A DNA stretch of 64,000 bases from an uncultured bacterium (GTDB taxonomy: Bacteria > Vulcanimicrobiota > CADAWZ01): the NCBI GenBank assembly GCA_902790465.1, contig CADASF010000002.1, forward strand, positions 1 to 64,000, written 5' to 3'. How positions within the stretch are numbered: position 1 is the first letter of the stretch; each line of letters begins with the position of its first letter. Of the stretch, positions 15,958 through 24,897 are shown in pieces. The position numbers and the translations under genes are program-made. The notes under the pieces were generated by a model. That model was given only the letters and a program-made list of their open reading frames with translations, was not told the origin of the DNA and ran no database searches.

Positions 15958-16854
15958 CTATGAAACTTTATCAACGAGTTTTACACCGATATGACCAACT
16001 TTAATACCCTTTTCATTAAATGCCTGTGAAAGTTCATCTGAAGAATCAGCGATTGCTTCACGAACAGCTTTTGAAGTTGTATTAAATTCTGCAGAAACCT
16101 TATCGCCTTCAAATATAAGTCTCATCTTCATAGCACCGAGGAATTCAGGATTCATCTTGATTGTGAGTTCTGATTTACCTGCAAAATTCTTTAATTCAAC
16201 ATGGTTGATGATCTGTTTGATGACTTCTTCTCTCTTGACATTGCGTTCAGCTTCTGTCTTTTCGGCTTTACTGACTTCTTTAGTAATTGGTTTTTCTGTC
16301 TGTTCTGTATTTTGAGCAGAAATATTTGCATTGACACCAAGTGCTGGAGATTTTGCCTTTGATTCTTTGCCAGCTTTTGCTTCATCAGTTTTTGCAATTC
16401 CATTTGCTTCTGCAGCCTTTGTCTGAGCTTGAAGATTGACAGCTTCACCAGTCTTGCCTGCTGTCATGTTCTGATTATTTCCATACATAACCATAGCCTT
16501 TGAAGTACCATCAGCATTTAATCCTAAAGCACTTTTCTGAGCGAGTGAAAGAGTAGCCTTGTTCATATATGGCATATTATAAAGAAGTTGTTTTGAGGCA
16601 GACATCTTTGCTGTATTTGGCAAATTAGAAGCTGTTTTAGCATTCTTTTCGCTTTCTTTTTTAGCTTCTTTATCTGAATAAATAGCTTCTTTTGTTTTTT
16701 CTTTAACTTCGTTGTCGCCATTTGTCTTGCGTTCAAGCATATTTGCAAATGTAGCGACATCACCTTCTGTTATAGCTCCACCCTTTGCAGATGAAGAAGA
16801 TGAAGACTTTTCGTAATCTCTATCCTTTAAAGGATCATAACTTGTTATATTCAT
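15958..16854 (-). CDS. fliK: Flagellar hook-length control protein
   Basis: 298 residues. A long low-complexity N-terminal region rich in Lys, Ala, Glu and Asn (to about 210) precedes a C-terminal Flg_hook domain with the typical pattern SELTIKMNPEFLGAMKMRLIFEGDKVSAEF (shown here in parts: LTIKMNPEFLG, GDKVSAEF). FliK measures hook length and switches the export gate from hook to filament substrates. It is the last gene of the operon. The ruler region is shorter than in enterobacteria. Assignment rests on the C-terminal domain and position. Confidence 0.82.
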   Translation of the reverse strand: MNITSYDPLKDRDYEKSSSSSSAKGGAITEGDVATFANMLERKTNGDNEVKEKTKEAIYSDKEAKKESEKNAKTASNLPNTAKMSASKQLLYNMPYMNKATLSLAQKSALGLNADGTSKAMVMYGNNQNMTAGKTGEAVNLQAQTKAAEANGIAKTDEAKAGKESKAKSPALGVNANISAQNTEQTEKPITKEVSKAEKTEAERNVKREEVIKQIINHVELKNFAGKSELTIKMNPEFLGAMKMRLIFEGDKVSAEFNTTSKAVREAIADSSDELSQAFNEKGIKVGHIGVKLVDKVS

Positions 16855-16958
16855 GAAAAAATCCTCTCTTTGTTTTTAAGATTTTTTTTCTTTTGTTTTA
16901 CAATAAAATTATATTTCAACGAGTTTTATCAGCTAAATCAAGACTATTAAAACTAGAA

Positions 16959-17585
16959 TTATGATTTTTTATATTCTTGATACATTGAAAGAATATTGTT
17001 TACATAATTTTGTGTCTCTGAGAAAGGAGGAACACCACCATATTTATCGACATTTCCAGGACCTGCATTATATGCTGCGAGTGCTTTTGTCTTGTTTCCA
17101 TCATAACGATCGAGCATCTGTTTGATGTATTTTACACCGCCCATGATATTATCTCTTGGATCCATTGGATTTGTAACGCCCAAATCTTTTGCTGTTTCAG
17201 GCATTAACTGCATCATTCCCTGAGCTCCACAACAAGATACAGCATTTGGATTAAATCCTGATTCCTGTTTGATTATAGCTCTTATGAAATCTTCTTCTAC
17301 TCCATATTTTTTAGAAGCGTCTTTTATTATACCTTCAAAATCTTTTTCCGAACCTTTGTAAGCAGTATTTGAAGAAATATTTTCTGAAGAAGAAACACCT
17401 TCGCCTGGTTTTAAACCAGAATTTGCAAGAATCTGCTCAAAAGTCTGAGCAGATGGAGTGTTTAAGCATGCTGGTCCAGATGTAGCGACTGAAGGAGCAA
17501 AATTTGAAGCTGAAACATTTGAAAACTGAGATTGCATACTCTGCATTCTCGAATTAATTTGAGAAATTCTGTCAAAAACGGACAT
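16959..17585 (-). CDS. Lytic transglycosylase (SLT family) of the flagellar operon
   Basis: 208 residues. An N-terminal low-complexity region (1-75) precedes an SLT lysozyme-like domain with catalytic Glu in IKQESGFNP, then GAQGMMQLMPETA and LAAYNAGPGNV. It would open the peptidoglycan for the rod, the job done in other bacteria by FlgJ's muramidase half. No Sec signal is seen, so it may leave through the flagellar export gate. Located between fliJ and fliK; ribosome site AAGGAGG precedes ATG 17585. Confidence 0.88.
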   Translation of the reverse strand: MSVFDRISQINSRMQSMQSQFSNVSASNFAPSVATSGPACLNTPSAQTFEQILANSGLKPGEGVSSSENISSNTAYKGSEKDFEGIIKDASKKYGVEEDFIRAIIKQESGFNPNAVSCCGAQGMMQLMPETAKDLGVTNPMDPRDNIMGGVKYIKQMLDRYDGNKTKALAAYNAGPGNVDKYGGVPPFSETQNYVNNILSMYQEYKKS

Positions 17586-17644
17586 TTGAACCCTCCTTAT
17601 TTTTTTATTTTTTAAGTTGTTTATATATAAATTAATTTATTATT

Positions 17645-18109
17645 TTATTCTTCTTCTTTAGGTTTAACCTTAGCATATTTCAAAGTTGCCAATTCATCTA
17701 TAAGCAACTTCTCTTTATATTCTTCTTCCTCTTTAAAGGCCTGTTGTTGTTTTTCTTTTAACTTTTCGTAAATTTTTCTCTCTTGAGTTGCTGTTATAAG
17801 TCTTTTTCTCTGATCATCAAGCATGATCGCAACTTCTTTTAAACGAAGCTGTTGACCAATTATATCATTTTTAAGTTTTTCGATACCTCTTGAATACATC
17901 TGAAGCTCAGTTATATTTATTGCACCTTCACCCTGTTTCTTTTTAAGTTCAGCAATCAACTGTGCCTGTCTTGCCTGCATGCTCATCAATTTCTGTTCTT
18001 CTCTCTCTTGAAGTTGCATGACATCAGCTAATTTTCTTTTTTCCTCTTCTTCAATATCAAATTTCAAATCGAGAACACTTTGAAGTTTAAACTTAAAACC
18101 TTTTGCCAT
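17645..18109 (-). CDS. fliJ: Flagellar export chaperone / ATPase stalk protein
   Basis: 154 residues, predicted to be one long antiparallel coiled coil rich in Lys, Glu, Gln and Arg, starting with the FliJ hallmark FKFKLQSVLDLK. FliJ inserts in the FliI hexamer and contacts FlhA. Directly follows fliI (15 bp), the standard order. Confidence 0.85.
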   Translation of the reverse strand: MAKGFKFKLQSVLDLKFDIEEEEKRKLADVMQLQEREEQKLMSMQARQAQLIAELKKKQGEGAINITELQMYSRGIEKLKNDIIGQQLRLKEVAIMLDDQRKRLITATQERKIYEKLKEKQQQAFKEEEEYKEKLLIDELATLKYAKVKPKEEE

Positions 18110-18124
18110 TATAACTTAGCCTCA

Positions 18125-19453
18125 TTAATTCATCATATTGATCAATCTCTGTATTGTATCATCAAAAGTTGTAGGTTCATCAATACCTTGTTTCAAAAAT
18201 GTATATACAGGGTCTATCATCTTTTTTGCATAGTCAACCTTGGGGTTACTACCATCTTTATAAGCACCGATGTTGATCAAATCTTCATTGTCTTTATATG
18301 TTGATAAAACATCACGCATTTTAGATGCTGCCGCTCTATGTTCTTTAGTTGTAACTGCGTTAAACAGACGAGAAACACTTTGAAGAATATCTATAGCAGG
18401 ATATCTGTTGGCATGTGCAATTTTTCTTGATAGAACAATATGTCCATCGAGAATAGAACGAACATTATCTGCAATAGGCTCTGTCATATCATCACCATCG
18501 ACAAGAACTGTATAAATTGCAGTGATAGAACCTTTGGGAGCAGTACCTGCTCTTTCAAGCAAACCTGGCATTTTAGCAAACACAGAAGGTGTATAACCTT
18601 TTTGTGCTGGTGGTTCACCAATAGCAAGTCCAATTTCTCTCTGAGCCATGGCAAAACGAGTAACAGAATCCATCATAAGGAACACATCTTGACCTTGGTC
18701 TCTAAAATACTCAGCAACAGCAGTTCCAGTATATGCCCCTTTCATACGAACAAGAGCAGGTCTATCTGAAGTAGCAACAACTACAACACTTCTTGCAAGT
18801 CCTTTGGGACCTAAATCTTTTTCAATAAAATCTCTAAGCTCACGACCACGCTCTCCAACAAGTGTCAAAACATTGATGTCAGCCGTTGTATTACGAGCAA
18901 TCATACTTAGAGTAGTAGATTTACCGACACCAGAACCTGCAAAAATTCCCATACGCTGACCAGTTCCAAATGTAAGAAGAGAATCAATAGCTCTTACACC
19001 AAGTGCCATAGGTTTTTTAATTGTTGGACGTTGAAATGGGTTTGGAGGGTTATTTATGACAGGATATTCAGTTTCATATTCAATAGGTCCTTTACCGTCA
19101 ATAGGCTCTCCAAGACCATCTAAAACTCTACCCAACAGTTTTGGACCTACTTTTATCATCAACGGATTACCCGTAGCCCTAACTTCACAACCTGGTGCAA
19201 TACCAGACATGTCATCAATAGGCATTAAAAGAACTTTATTTCCCTTAAAACCTACAACCTCAGCCCTACAAGGGTTGGGACTATTTTTTCTATAAATATA
19301 ACACAACTCGTCCATTTGAACAGAAGGACCTTCTGATTCAATAGTCAAACCAATAAGTTGAGTTACCTTGCCATGCATTTTTACAAGAGGAGTTGCCTCT
19401 AATGCATTTCTGTAAGGTTCAAAATTAATCTTAAAATCTTCTAACTTTTTCAC
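18125..19453 (-). CDS. fliI: Flagellum-specific export ATPase
   Basis: 442 residues, an F1-beta-like ATPase with Walker A GIFAGSGVGKSTTL, Walker B-type segment VFLMMDSVTRFA and the signature QREIGLAIGEPPAQKGYTPS (parts shown) of the FliI/YscN family. Energises protein export at the base of the flagellum with FliH and FliJ. Length is normal. Confidence 0.97.
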   Translation of the reverse strand: MKKLEDFKINFEPYRNALEATPLVKMHGKVTQLIGLTIESEGPSVQMDELCYIYRKNSPNPCRAEVVGFKGNKVLLMPIDDMSGIAPGCEVRATGNPLMIKVGPKLLGRVLDGLGEPIDGKGPIEYETEYPVINNPPNPFQRPTIKKPMALGVRAIDSLLTFGTGQRMGIFAGSGVGKSTTLSMIARNTTADINVLTLVGERGRELRDFIEKDLGPKGLARSVVVVATSDRPALVRMKGAYTGTAVAEYFRDQGQDVFLMMDSVTRFAMAQREIGLAIGEPPAQKGYTPSVFAKMPGLLERAGTAPKGSITAIYTVLVDGDDMTEPIADNVRSILDGHIVLSRKIAHANRYPAIDILQSVSRLFNAVTTKEHRAAASKMRDVLSTYKDNEDLINIGAYKDGSNPKVDYAKKMIDPVYTFLKQGIDEPTTFDDTIQRLINMMN

Positions 19454-19467
19454 TATTTATCACCTTA

Positions 19468-20505
19468 CTAACCTACAGAATTTTCACTTGGTTCTTCTTC
19501 ATATTCTTGTTTTCTTTCTTCTGCAACTTTATCAAAAACAAGTTCTAAAGTATGAATCTGTGTAGAGATTCTGGCATCTATATTGCCAAGGTCTGTTTCT
19601 ATTATGCAACCACCTCTATCAACACCTGAATCAACAACAACATCAAGTTTTTTAAGACCTTCTACCATAGAGGCAAAAACAGACTTTTTTTCTTTTGCAT
19701 AATAATAATCTTCTTGATTTACTTTTATTATTATTTCTTCCCTCTGTTTTAAAGTATCAAGGGCTGAACTTATCATATTTACAACGGCACCTTGGTCTAT
19801 GTCAATTTGGTACCGCATTATTTTCTCTGCTATTCTTACCGAGAGCTTTGCCATTTCTGGCTCAATACTTCTAATTAGGAGCTCTCTTTCTTTTATTGCC
19901 TGATTTAAAACATCTTTAGCTTGAAGAATGAGATTTGTCATCTCCTCTTTACCTGCTTCAAATCCACTTTCTCTTCCCTTATTAAAACCATCAGTCTCAG
20001 CTTGTGCAAAAGCTGACTGGCTGTACAATTTTGTTTCTTCTATCAATTTTTTAGCTTCTGCTCTTGCTTTTTTTACAATATCAGCAGCTTTTTTCTCTGC
20101 TTCTTCGATCAAAAGTCTATCTATTTGAGGGGAAGCAGGAGGAGCTGGTGGCAAACTACCTGAAGATTTAACACCCTCTGGATGTAAATCTTCTTCAAGT
20201 TGCATTACACCATCTAAATCGTCATTATCATTATTATTGAGGATAGGTGGAGTAACTTCTGATTCCTTATTTGTTGAAAAAGAAGCATAAGAACCGCCTT
20301 TTATAAGACCTCCACCATATGTCTTAGTCATTGTTTGATTTAAATTAGTAACAGTTGGAGAAGGCATGTTTATAGAATTTGATTGTGAACCTTTAAATAA
20401 AGGACTTGTAAGTCCAGTATTAGTCATGGTGGAATTAAATCCACGATTTTCAGATTCTTGATTTTCCGATGGTATAAATCGGCGTTTTACAATACCCACA
20501 AACAT
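19468..20505 (-). CDS. fliH: Flagellar assembly protein, ATPase regulator
   Basis: 345 residues. A long disordered N-terminal half (to about 125) precedes a helical region with AEKKAADIVKKARAEAKKLIEE and a C-terminal V-ATPase E-subunit-like domain (LSVRIAEKIMRYQIDIDQGAVV...; VVDSGVDRGGCIIETDLGNIDA in part). FliH holds FliI inactive and delivers it to the C ring. The ATG at 20505 sits only 1 nt after GGAGG; the GTG two codons later (20499) has ideal spacing and may be the real start. Longer than most FliH proteins because of the disordered half. Confidence 0.88.
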   Translation of the reverse strand: MFVGIVKRRFIPSENQESENRGFNSTMTNTGLTSPLFKGSQSNSINMPSPTVTNLNQTMTKTYGGGLIKGGSYASFSTNKESEVTPPILNNNDNDDLDGVMQLEEDLHPEGVKSSGSLPPAPPASPQIDRLLIEEAEKKAADIVKKARAEAKKLIEETKLYSQSAFAQAETDGFNKGRESGFEAGKEEMTNLILQAKDVLNQAIKERELLIRSIEPEMAKLSVRIAEKIMRYQIDIDQGAVVNMISSALDTLKQREEIIIKVNQEDYYYAKEKKSVFASMVEGLKKLDVVVDSGVDRGGCIIETDLGNIDARISTQIHTLELVFDKVAEERKQEYEEEPSENSVG

Positions 20506-20541
20506 ACCTCCTCTTTTAAAGTCGAATTAAGACTCGAGTTC

Positions 20542-21537
20542 TTATTTAAACTTAACTTTTCCTAAAGTAACAAGTCCTCTTAAAATATTTCTAACTTGCT
20601 GTTGAGCATTTTTAATATTTTCCCAAGGTACTGTTCCAAGTGCTTCGACATCATCTCTTAAAGCCTTAGAAACTTCAGGTTCCATACAGTTATAAATTCT
20701 CTCAGATAAATGTTTACTTGCACCTTTAAGTGCCATAACTAAATCTCTGATATCTGTCAATCTCAAAACTGCTTGAAGTGAATTTTCATCAATAAGTTCA
20801 AGGTCTTCAAAATCACAGAGTTTGTTTTTAATATCACTGGCAAGATGAGGACTTTTTTTAGTCAATCCTGTTATAATTTTCTCCTCAGTAGAACGATCTG
20901 ATTGACTTAAAATTTCAACAAGTGCCTCTTTGCCATCTGACTCATCAAGGCCATCGCCTTCCATAAGTGAATATAATCTATTTTGAAGAACAGATTCAAC
21001 TTCTGTAAGGACTTCTGGCAATACATGCCCAATTTCTGCAAGTCGTCTTGCAACTTCAGTTTGCATCTGAGAAGGCAACTCTGAAATCACTGCTGAGGCT
21101 TGTGAAGCATGTAAATATGATAAAACTAAAGCTATTGTCTGAGGATGTTCTTTTCTTAATAGCACTATAAGCTGTTTGGGATCCACATTACGCAAAAAAT
21201 CCAGAGGACGCTGGCGAGAAACTGTAGTCTTGGTTCCTCCTCCCATTGTCGGAGAGGTATCTCCACTAATTCTTCTCGTCGGCGGTCCACCAACAGTTGG
21301 AAATGGTGTATTGCTTTTCTGATTTGGATCTTTTAGCCCTGGTATATCCGAAGTACCGAGGAACTCCTCAATAACTTTGGATCTGACTTCTGGTGAAATC
21401 TGAGGCAATTTAGATATTTCCAAACTGATGGCCTGGACTTCCTCTGGACCGAATTCTTTAAAAACCGATGCTGAAACCTCCGGTGGTAAGGATACCAACA
21501 GTATAGCTGCTTTCTGTTTTGCCGAAAGGTTCGAAAT
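20542..21537 (-). CDS. fliG: Flagellar motor switch protein, apparent ATT start
   Basis: 331 residues if started at ATT 21537: [I]SNLSAKQKAAILLVSLPPEVSA..., which restores the conserved FliG N-terminus (LSxKQKAAILL). GAGGTGA lies exactly 6 nt upstream (21550-21544) and a stop codon (TGA at 21546-21544) blocks the frame above. The only conventional start nearby is TTG 21498, which has no ribosome site and would cut 13 conserved residues. Middle domain with the FliG EHPQT motif (KEHPQTIALVLSYL) and the C-terminal motor domain are present. FliG binds the MS ring by its N-terminus and generates torque with the stator. Confidence 0.93.
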   Translation of the reverse strand: MSNLSAKQKAAILLVSLPPEVSASVFKEFGPEEVQAISLEISKLPQISPEVRSKVIEEFLGTSDIPGLKDPNQKSNTPFPTVGGPPTRRISGDTSPTMGGGTKTTVSRQRPLDFLRNVDPKQLIVLLRKEHPQTIALVLSYLHASQASAVISELPSQMQTEVARRLAEIGHVLPEVLTEVESVLQNRLYSLMEGDGLDESDGKEALVEILSQSDRSTEEKIITGLTKKSPHLASDIKNKLCDFEDLELIDENSLQAVLRLTDIRDLVMALKGASKHLSERIYNCMEPEVSKALRDDVEALGTVPWENIKNAQQQVRNILRGLVTLGKVKFK

Positions 21538-21577
21538 TTGAGTTCACCTCTATTATAATATTTTGTTATTTCAAAAA

Positions 21578-23245
21578 TTACTTATCTACGAGCCATGTGC
21601 TCTTTAGAAGTTCAGCAACCTTAGTTGGTTGATTCTTTGCCAATTTTTCAAGTGTTTCTGAAGTATTGACTTTTGTTTCTGTTGGAAGTGTACTTGTTCC
21701 ATTCTTTGTAGATGTCAAATCAGAAATATCAACTGTTGTTGAATTTATAGAATTTGAACCAAGAAGAACTCTTGACTGTTCTGTCTGTACATTTTTCTGG
21801 CGAACCATATAAACTACAGCAAGTACGAGAAGAATTGCAATTACACCAGCACCAGCAACTGTAGCAACTGAACCCATATTTGTATTTGCAGGAGCAGTAA
21901 CTGCAGGAGCAGCAGCCATAGCAGCTCTCATATCATTCATTTCATCATTCTGACGATTGAAAGGCATACTTTCGACTGTTATTGAATCACCACGTGTTTC
22001 ATCAATTCCGATAGCGTCTTTGACGATACCTTGAATTTTTGCTACTTGATTTGGTTTGAGATTGTCAACGAGAACACTGCAAGAAAGTCTTTCAAGTGTT
22101 CCAGCAGGTGTCTGAACCTTTATGATTGTCTGGTTTACATCTTTGATTTCTGTTTTGTCAACTTTTTTGTAATTTGCGTTTGCATCTGCAGAACCGCCCT
22201 TGAAGGACATCTGAACTGCACCATTTGAATCATCTCCAGAATTTGGATCTGATGTATATGTTTCTGTTGAAGTTTTGCTCTTTACAACTACTTCACCGCT
22301 TGTATTTCCTACGCCACCAACAACTTTGCTCTCTTTTGTCTTTGAAGAAAAATCGAGTGTTGCATTTACAGCAACTCTTGCTTTGTTAGGACCTAATGTT
22401 GAATCAAGCATAGCCTGTACTTTTTTCTGAAGTTCTTGTTCGTAAGCAATTTTCTTGTCATTCTGCTGTCCAGTTAAAACTGAAGGATCGTTTTGGTCGT
22501 CATTGATTGAAGGAATATCACTTAAAATCATACCGTTTGTATCAACAACTTTTACATTCTTTGGATCAAGACCTTCAACTGAGAAAGCGATAAGATGAAC
22601 AACACCTTTAATTTGACTTGCAGTAAGAGTAATTCCTGGTTGAAGTTTTAACATTACTGTAGCTGTTGAAGGAGCTTTTTCTGTTGAAAAACTGTCATCT
22701 TTTGGCATAACAACTTTTACATAAGCATCAGCAACACCATTTATCTGTCTTACAGATTCTGTAAGATCAACTTGAAGAAGTTGAAGATTGTTTGCATCAA
22801 TCTGCTTTGGAGTTTGTGGGGTAAGTCCACCCTGCTCAGGGATACTGAGTTTACGAAGTGGAAGACCATATTGAGCAAGTCTCATTCTGATTCCGCTTCT
22901 CTCTGATGGAGCTACGAGGATATCCTTTCCACCTTCAGATGTTGAATATTTTGTTCCGAACTCTGTGAGTTTTTCAGAAATTTGTCTTACATCTGTTTCT
23001 GTCAAAGGAGTTTCATAAAGTGGTACAAACTCATTGTTTTTACTTATTACAGCAAATACTATTGCTGAAATAAGAAGAACACCAATAATACTACCAAATA
23101 TTATTTTTTGTGTTTTTGACAAAGCATTGAGCGACTGCATCATTTTTTGGATTGGAGAACCGCCACCTGCAGGAGCACCACCACGAGTACCTGTAGGCAT
23201 AGGTGCTGAACCAGTCCTCATTCCTGTTTGTATTCCAGTAGCCAT
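21578..23245 (-). CDS. fliF: Flagellar MS-ring protein
   Basis: 555 residues. N-terminal membrane helix (about 45-68), periplasmic ring-building domains with YscJ/FliF motifs (FVPLYETPLTETDVRQI; GGKDILVAPSE), a second membrane helix (about 460-483) and a cytoplasmic C-terminal tail that binds FliG. Length is normal. The ribosome site AGAGAGGTGC precedes ATG 23245. Confidence 0.96.
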   Translation of the reverse strand: MATGIQTGMRTGSAPMPTGTRGGAPAGGGSPIQKMMQSLNALSKTQKIIFGSIIGVLLISAIVFAVISKNNEFVPLYETPLTETDVRQISEKLTEFGTKYSTSEGGKDILVAPSERSGIRMRLAQYGLPLRKLSIPEQGGLTPQTPKQIDANNLQLLQVDLTESVRQINGVADAYVKVVMPKDDSFSTEKAPSTATVMLKLQPGITLTASQIKGVVHLIAFSVEGLDPKNVKVVDTNGMILSDIPSINDDQNDPSVLTGQQNDKKIAYEQELQKKVQAMLDSTLGPNKARVAVNATLDFSSKTKESKVVGGVGNTSGEVVVKSKTSTETYTSDPNSGDDSNGAVQMSFKGGSADANANYKKVDKTEIKDVNQTIIKVQTPAGTLERLSCSVLVDNLKPNQVAKIQGIVKDAIGIDETRGDSITVESMPFNRQNDEMNDMRAAMAAAPAVTAPANTNMGSVATVAGAGVIAILLVLAVVYMVRQKNVQTEQSRVLLGSNSINSTTVDISDLTSTKNGTSTLPTETKVNTSETLEKLAKNQPTKVAELLKSTWLVDK

Positions 23246-23317
23246 ATAAGCACCTCTCTTTTAAATTTTTTCCAAAATTATATTTTGACAAATATAAATA
23301 AATATCCTTGACAATGT

Positions 23318-23635
23318 TTACATCTGCATATTGAAAAGTGTAGAAGCAGCAGATGAAAGTTTTGCAGCAACTTGTGTTGTAAGCTGAAGCATAATCTTTG
23401 ATTTCATTTCAGCTATTGAAACTTGGTGAAGACTACCGACCTCACCTGTTGCGATTTTATCTCCTAGTTCTTGAGTTGCATTCATTGTAGTATTTACTTT
23501 GTTCATACAACTTGTAAAAACTGAATCGAATCCACCGCCTACTTCAGGTTTAGCAAAAACAGACTTCGTCATATCCGAAGATATTGACGGAATATTGCTG
23601 GTTATACCAGAGATTGCATTTAAAGGAGCTGACAT
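23318..23635 (-). CDS. fliE: Flagellar hook-basal body protein, MS-ring/rod adaptor
   Basis: 105 residues with the FliE C-terminal pattern GEVGSLHQVSIAEMKSKIMLQLTTQVAAKL (shown partly: LHQVSIAEMK), predicted helical. Joins the MS ring to the proximal rod. Follows flgB-flgC in the usual order; ribosome site GAGGAGG. Confidence 0.9.
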   Translation of the reverse strand: MSAPLNAISGITSNIPSISSDMTKSVFAKPEVGGGFDSVFTSCMNKVNTTMNATQELGDKIATGEVGSLHQVSIAEMKSKIMLQLTTQVAAKLSSAASTLFNMQM

Positions 23636-23659
23636 TTTCTATTTCCTCCTCAAGTTAAA

Positions 23660-24130
23660 TTATATTCTGCTCATCTGAATGGCTTTTTGAGCCATTGTTT
23701 TAGCAGATTCGATAATAGTTGAATTGGCTTCAAAAGCTCTTGAAGCTTTCATCATCTCAGTCATTTCAGAAATAATGTTGATATTAGGCATGGCCACATA
23801 TCCTTTCCATTTTCCTTCTTTAACTGCATCTGGATGACTTGGGTCATATACATATCTAAGAGAATTTTCAGATGTATCAACTTTGAATCCTGAAATCTGA
23901 ACTCCAGTTGAAGGAACTGAAGGTTCATCATCTCCTAAGCCACATGGGAGTGCAAATGCTGGAGCATCTTTTGCAGTGATAACAGCCATCTTTCTCAAGT
24001 AAGGTGTCCCATCTTTAGTGGAAGTCGTGTTTACATTAGCGATATTGTCGGCGATTAAATCAAGTTTAAATCTTTCTGCAGACATACCTGATGCCGCTAT
24101 ATCCATTGATCTGAACATTCCGCAATCCAT
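23660..24130 (-). CDS. flgC: Flagellar basal-body rod protein FlgC
   Basis: 156 residues with the rod-protein N-terminal motif (DIAASGMSAERFKLDLIADNIANVNTTST, in part ADNIANVNT) and the C-terminal heptad region (MNIISEMTEMMKASRAFEAN, in part). Proximal rod component. Start ATG 24130 after AAAGGAGG. Confidence 0.95.
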   Translation of the reverse strand: MDCGMFRSMDIAASGMSAERFKLDLIADNIANVNTTSTKDGTPYLRKMAVITAKDAPAFALPCGLGDDEPSVPSTGVQISGFKVDTSENSLRYVYDPSHPDAVKEGKWKGYVAMPNINIISEMTEMMKASRAFEANSTIIESAKTMAQKAIQMSRI

Positions 24131-24179
24131 ATTCTAAATAGCCTCCTTTTCTTAACCTTTTATATATTATATTTCAAAA

Positions 24180-24581
24180 TTATCTTCCATAGTTATCTAT
24201 AACATATTTTAGATTTGAATATCTACCAGTAACCTGTGCTGTCAATGCATCAAAAATAACATTGTTCTTAGCTAAATCAACCATTTCTTGGTTTACATCT
24301 ACTTTAGTACCACTTGAAACAACACTTGGTTTTACGCCTGCAATACCATCTGCTGAACCGACAACACCAAGGTCTTCGTCAGAAAAATCACAAACTACTT
24401 GAAAACCGTCATTGTCATTTGCAGCAGCCATACATCTCTTCATTTCATCTTCAAAATTGACTTTTGAAGGAGTAAATCCCTGAGTATTTACATTGGCTAT
24501 ATTGTTTGAAATGACCTGTTGACGAAGGGTTGCAGCGTCAAGAGCTTTTTCATAACATTGTGAAACATTAAATATATCCAT
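24180..24581 (-). CDS. flgB: Flagellar basal-body rod protein FlgB
   Basis: 133 residues with the rod motif ISNNIANVNTQGF. The ATG at 24581 is preferred because GAGGGGGG lies 7 nt upstream; an ATG at 24599 would put the ribosome site inside the gene. First gene of the flagellar operon, so its upstream region (24582-24897) should hold the operon promoter. Confidence 0.94.
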   Translation of the reverse strand: MDIFNVSQCYEKALDAATLRQQVISNNIANVNTQGFTPSKVNFEDEMKRCMAAANDNDGFQVVCDFSDEDLGVVGSADGIAGVKPSVVSSGTKVDVNQEMVDLAKNNVIFDALTAQVTGRYSNLKYVIDNYGR

Positions 24582-24666
24582 TAAATATGCCCCCCTCATT
24601 TCTTGGAGAATTTCTTAAAATATCTATAAAAAGACTTTTACTTGTTTAAATAATAACTAAAACAGT

Positions 24667-24705
24667 TTACAAATTCGTTAACGAAATATTAACAGTATGT
24701 TAAAA
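24667..24705 (+). promoter_or_regulatory. Four 11-bp TTAACA-type direct repeats
   Basis: TTACAA, TTAACG, TTAACA and TTAAAA begin at 24667, 24678, 24689 and 24700, each followed by a 5-nt spacer. This is the geometry of binding sites for OmpR/PhoB-family regulators (the Bacillus Pho box is TTAACA repeats at 11 bp). A further TTAACA is at 24744. The array lies between divergent flgB and the gene at 24898 and could control either. The rest of 24582-24897 is AT-rich, with a hairpin at about 24748-24767 and no gene. Confidence 0.6.
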
Positions 24706-24897
24706 AGAGTGATATTACAGACTCTTAAAGATTTTAGACATTTTCTTAACATTTTTTTAAAAAATGTACGTATTTGTAAGAATTAGTTGCAAATAAAAAA
24801 AAAACAGGAAAAGTATTTACTAAAAATGAAATTAAAGTGATTATATTAAAGAGCAGTTTGCAAATTATTTAATAATATAATATAGGATATATCTAAA

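Noticed and set aside
21498-21500. TTG as the start of fliG
   Set aside because: No ribosome site precedes it and 13 conserved N-terminal residues would be lost.
24667-24705. CRISPR-like array
   Set aside because: The units are 6-bp boxes at 11-bp period, far too short for repeats and spacers, and no cas gene is present.
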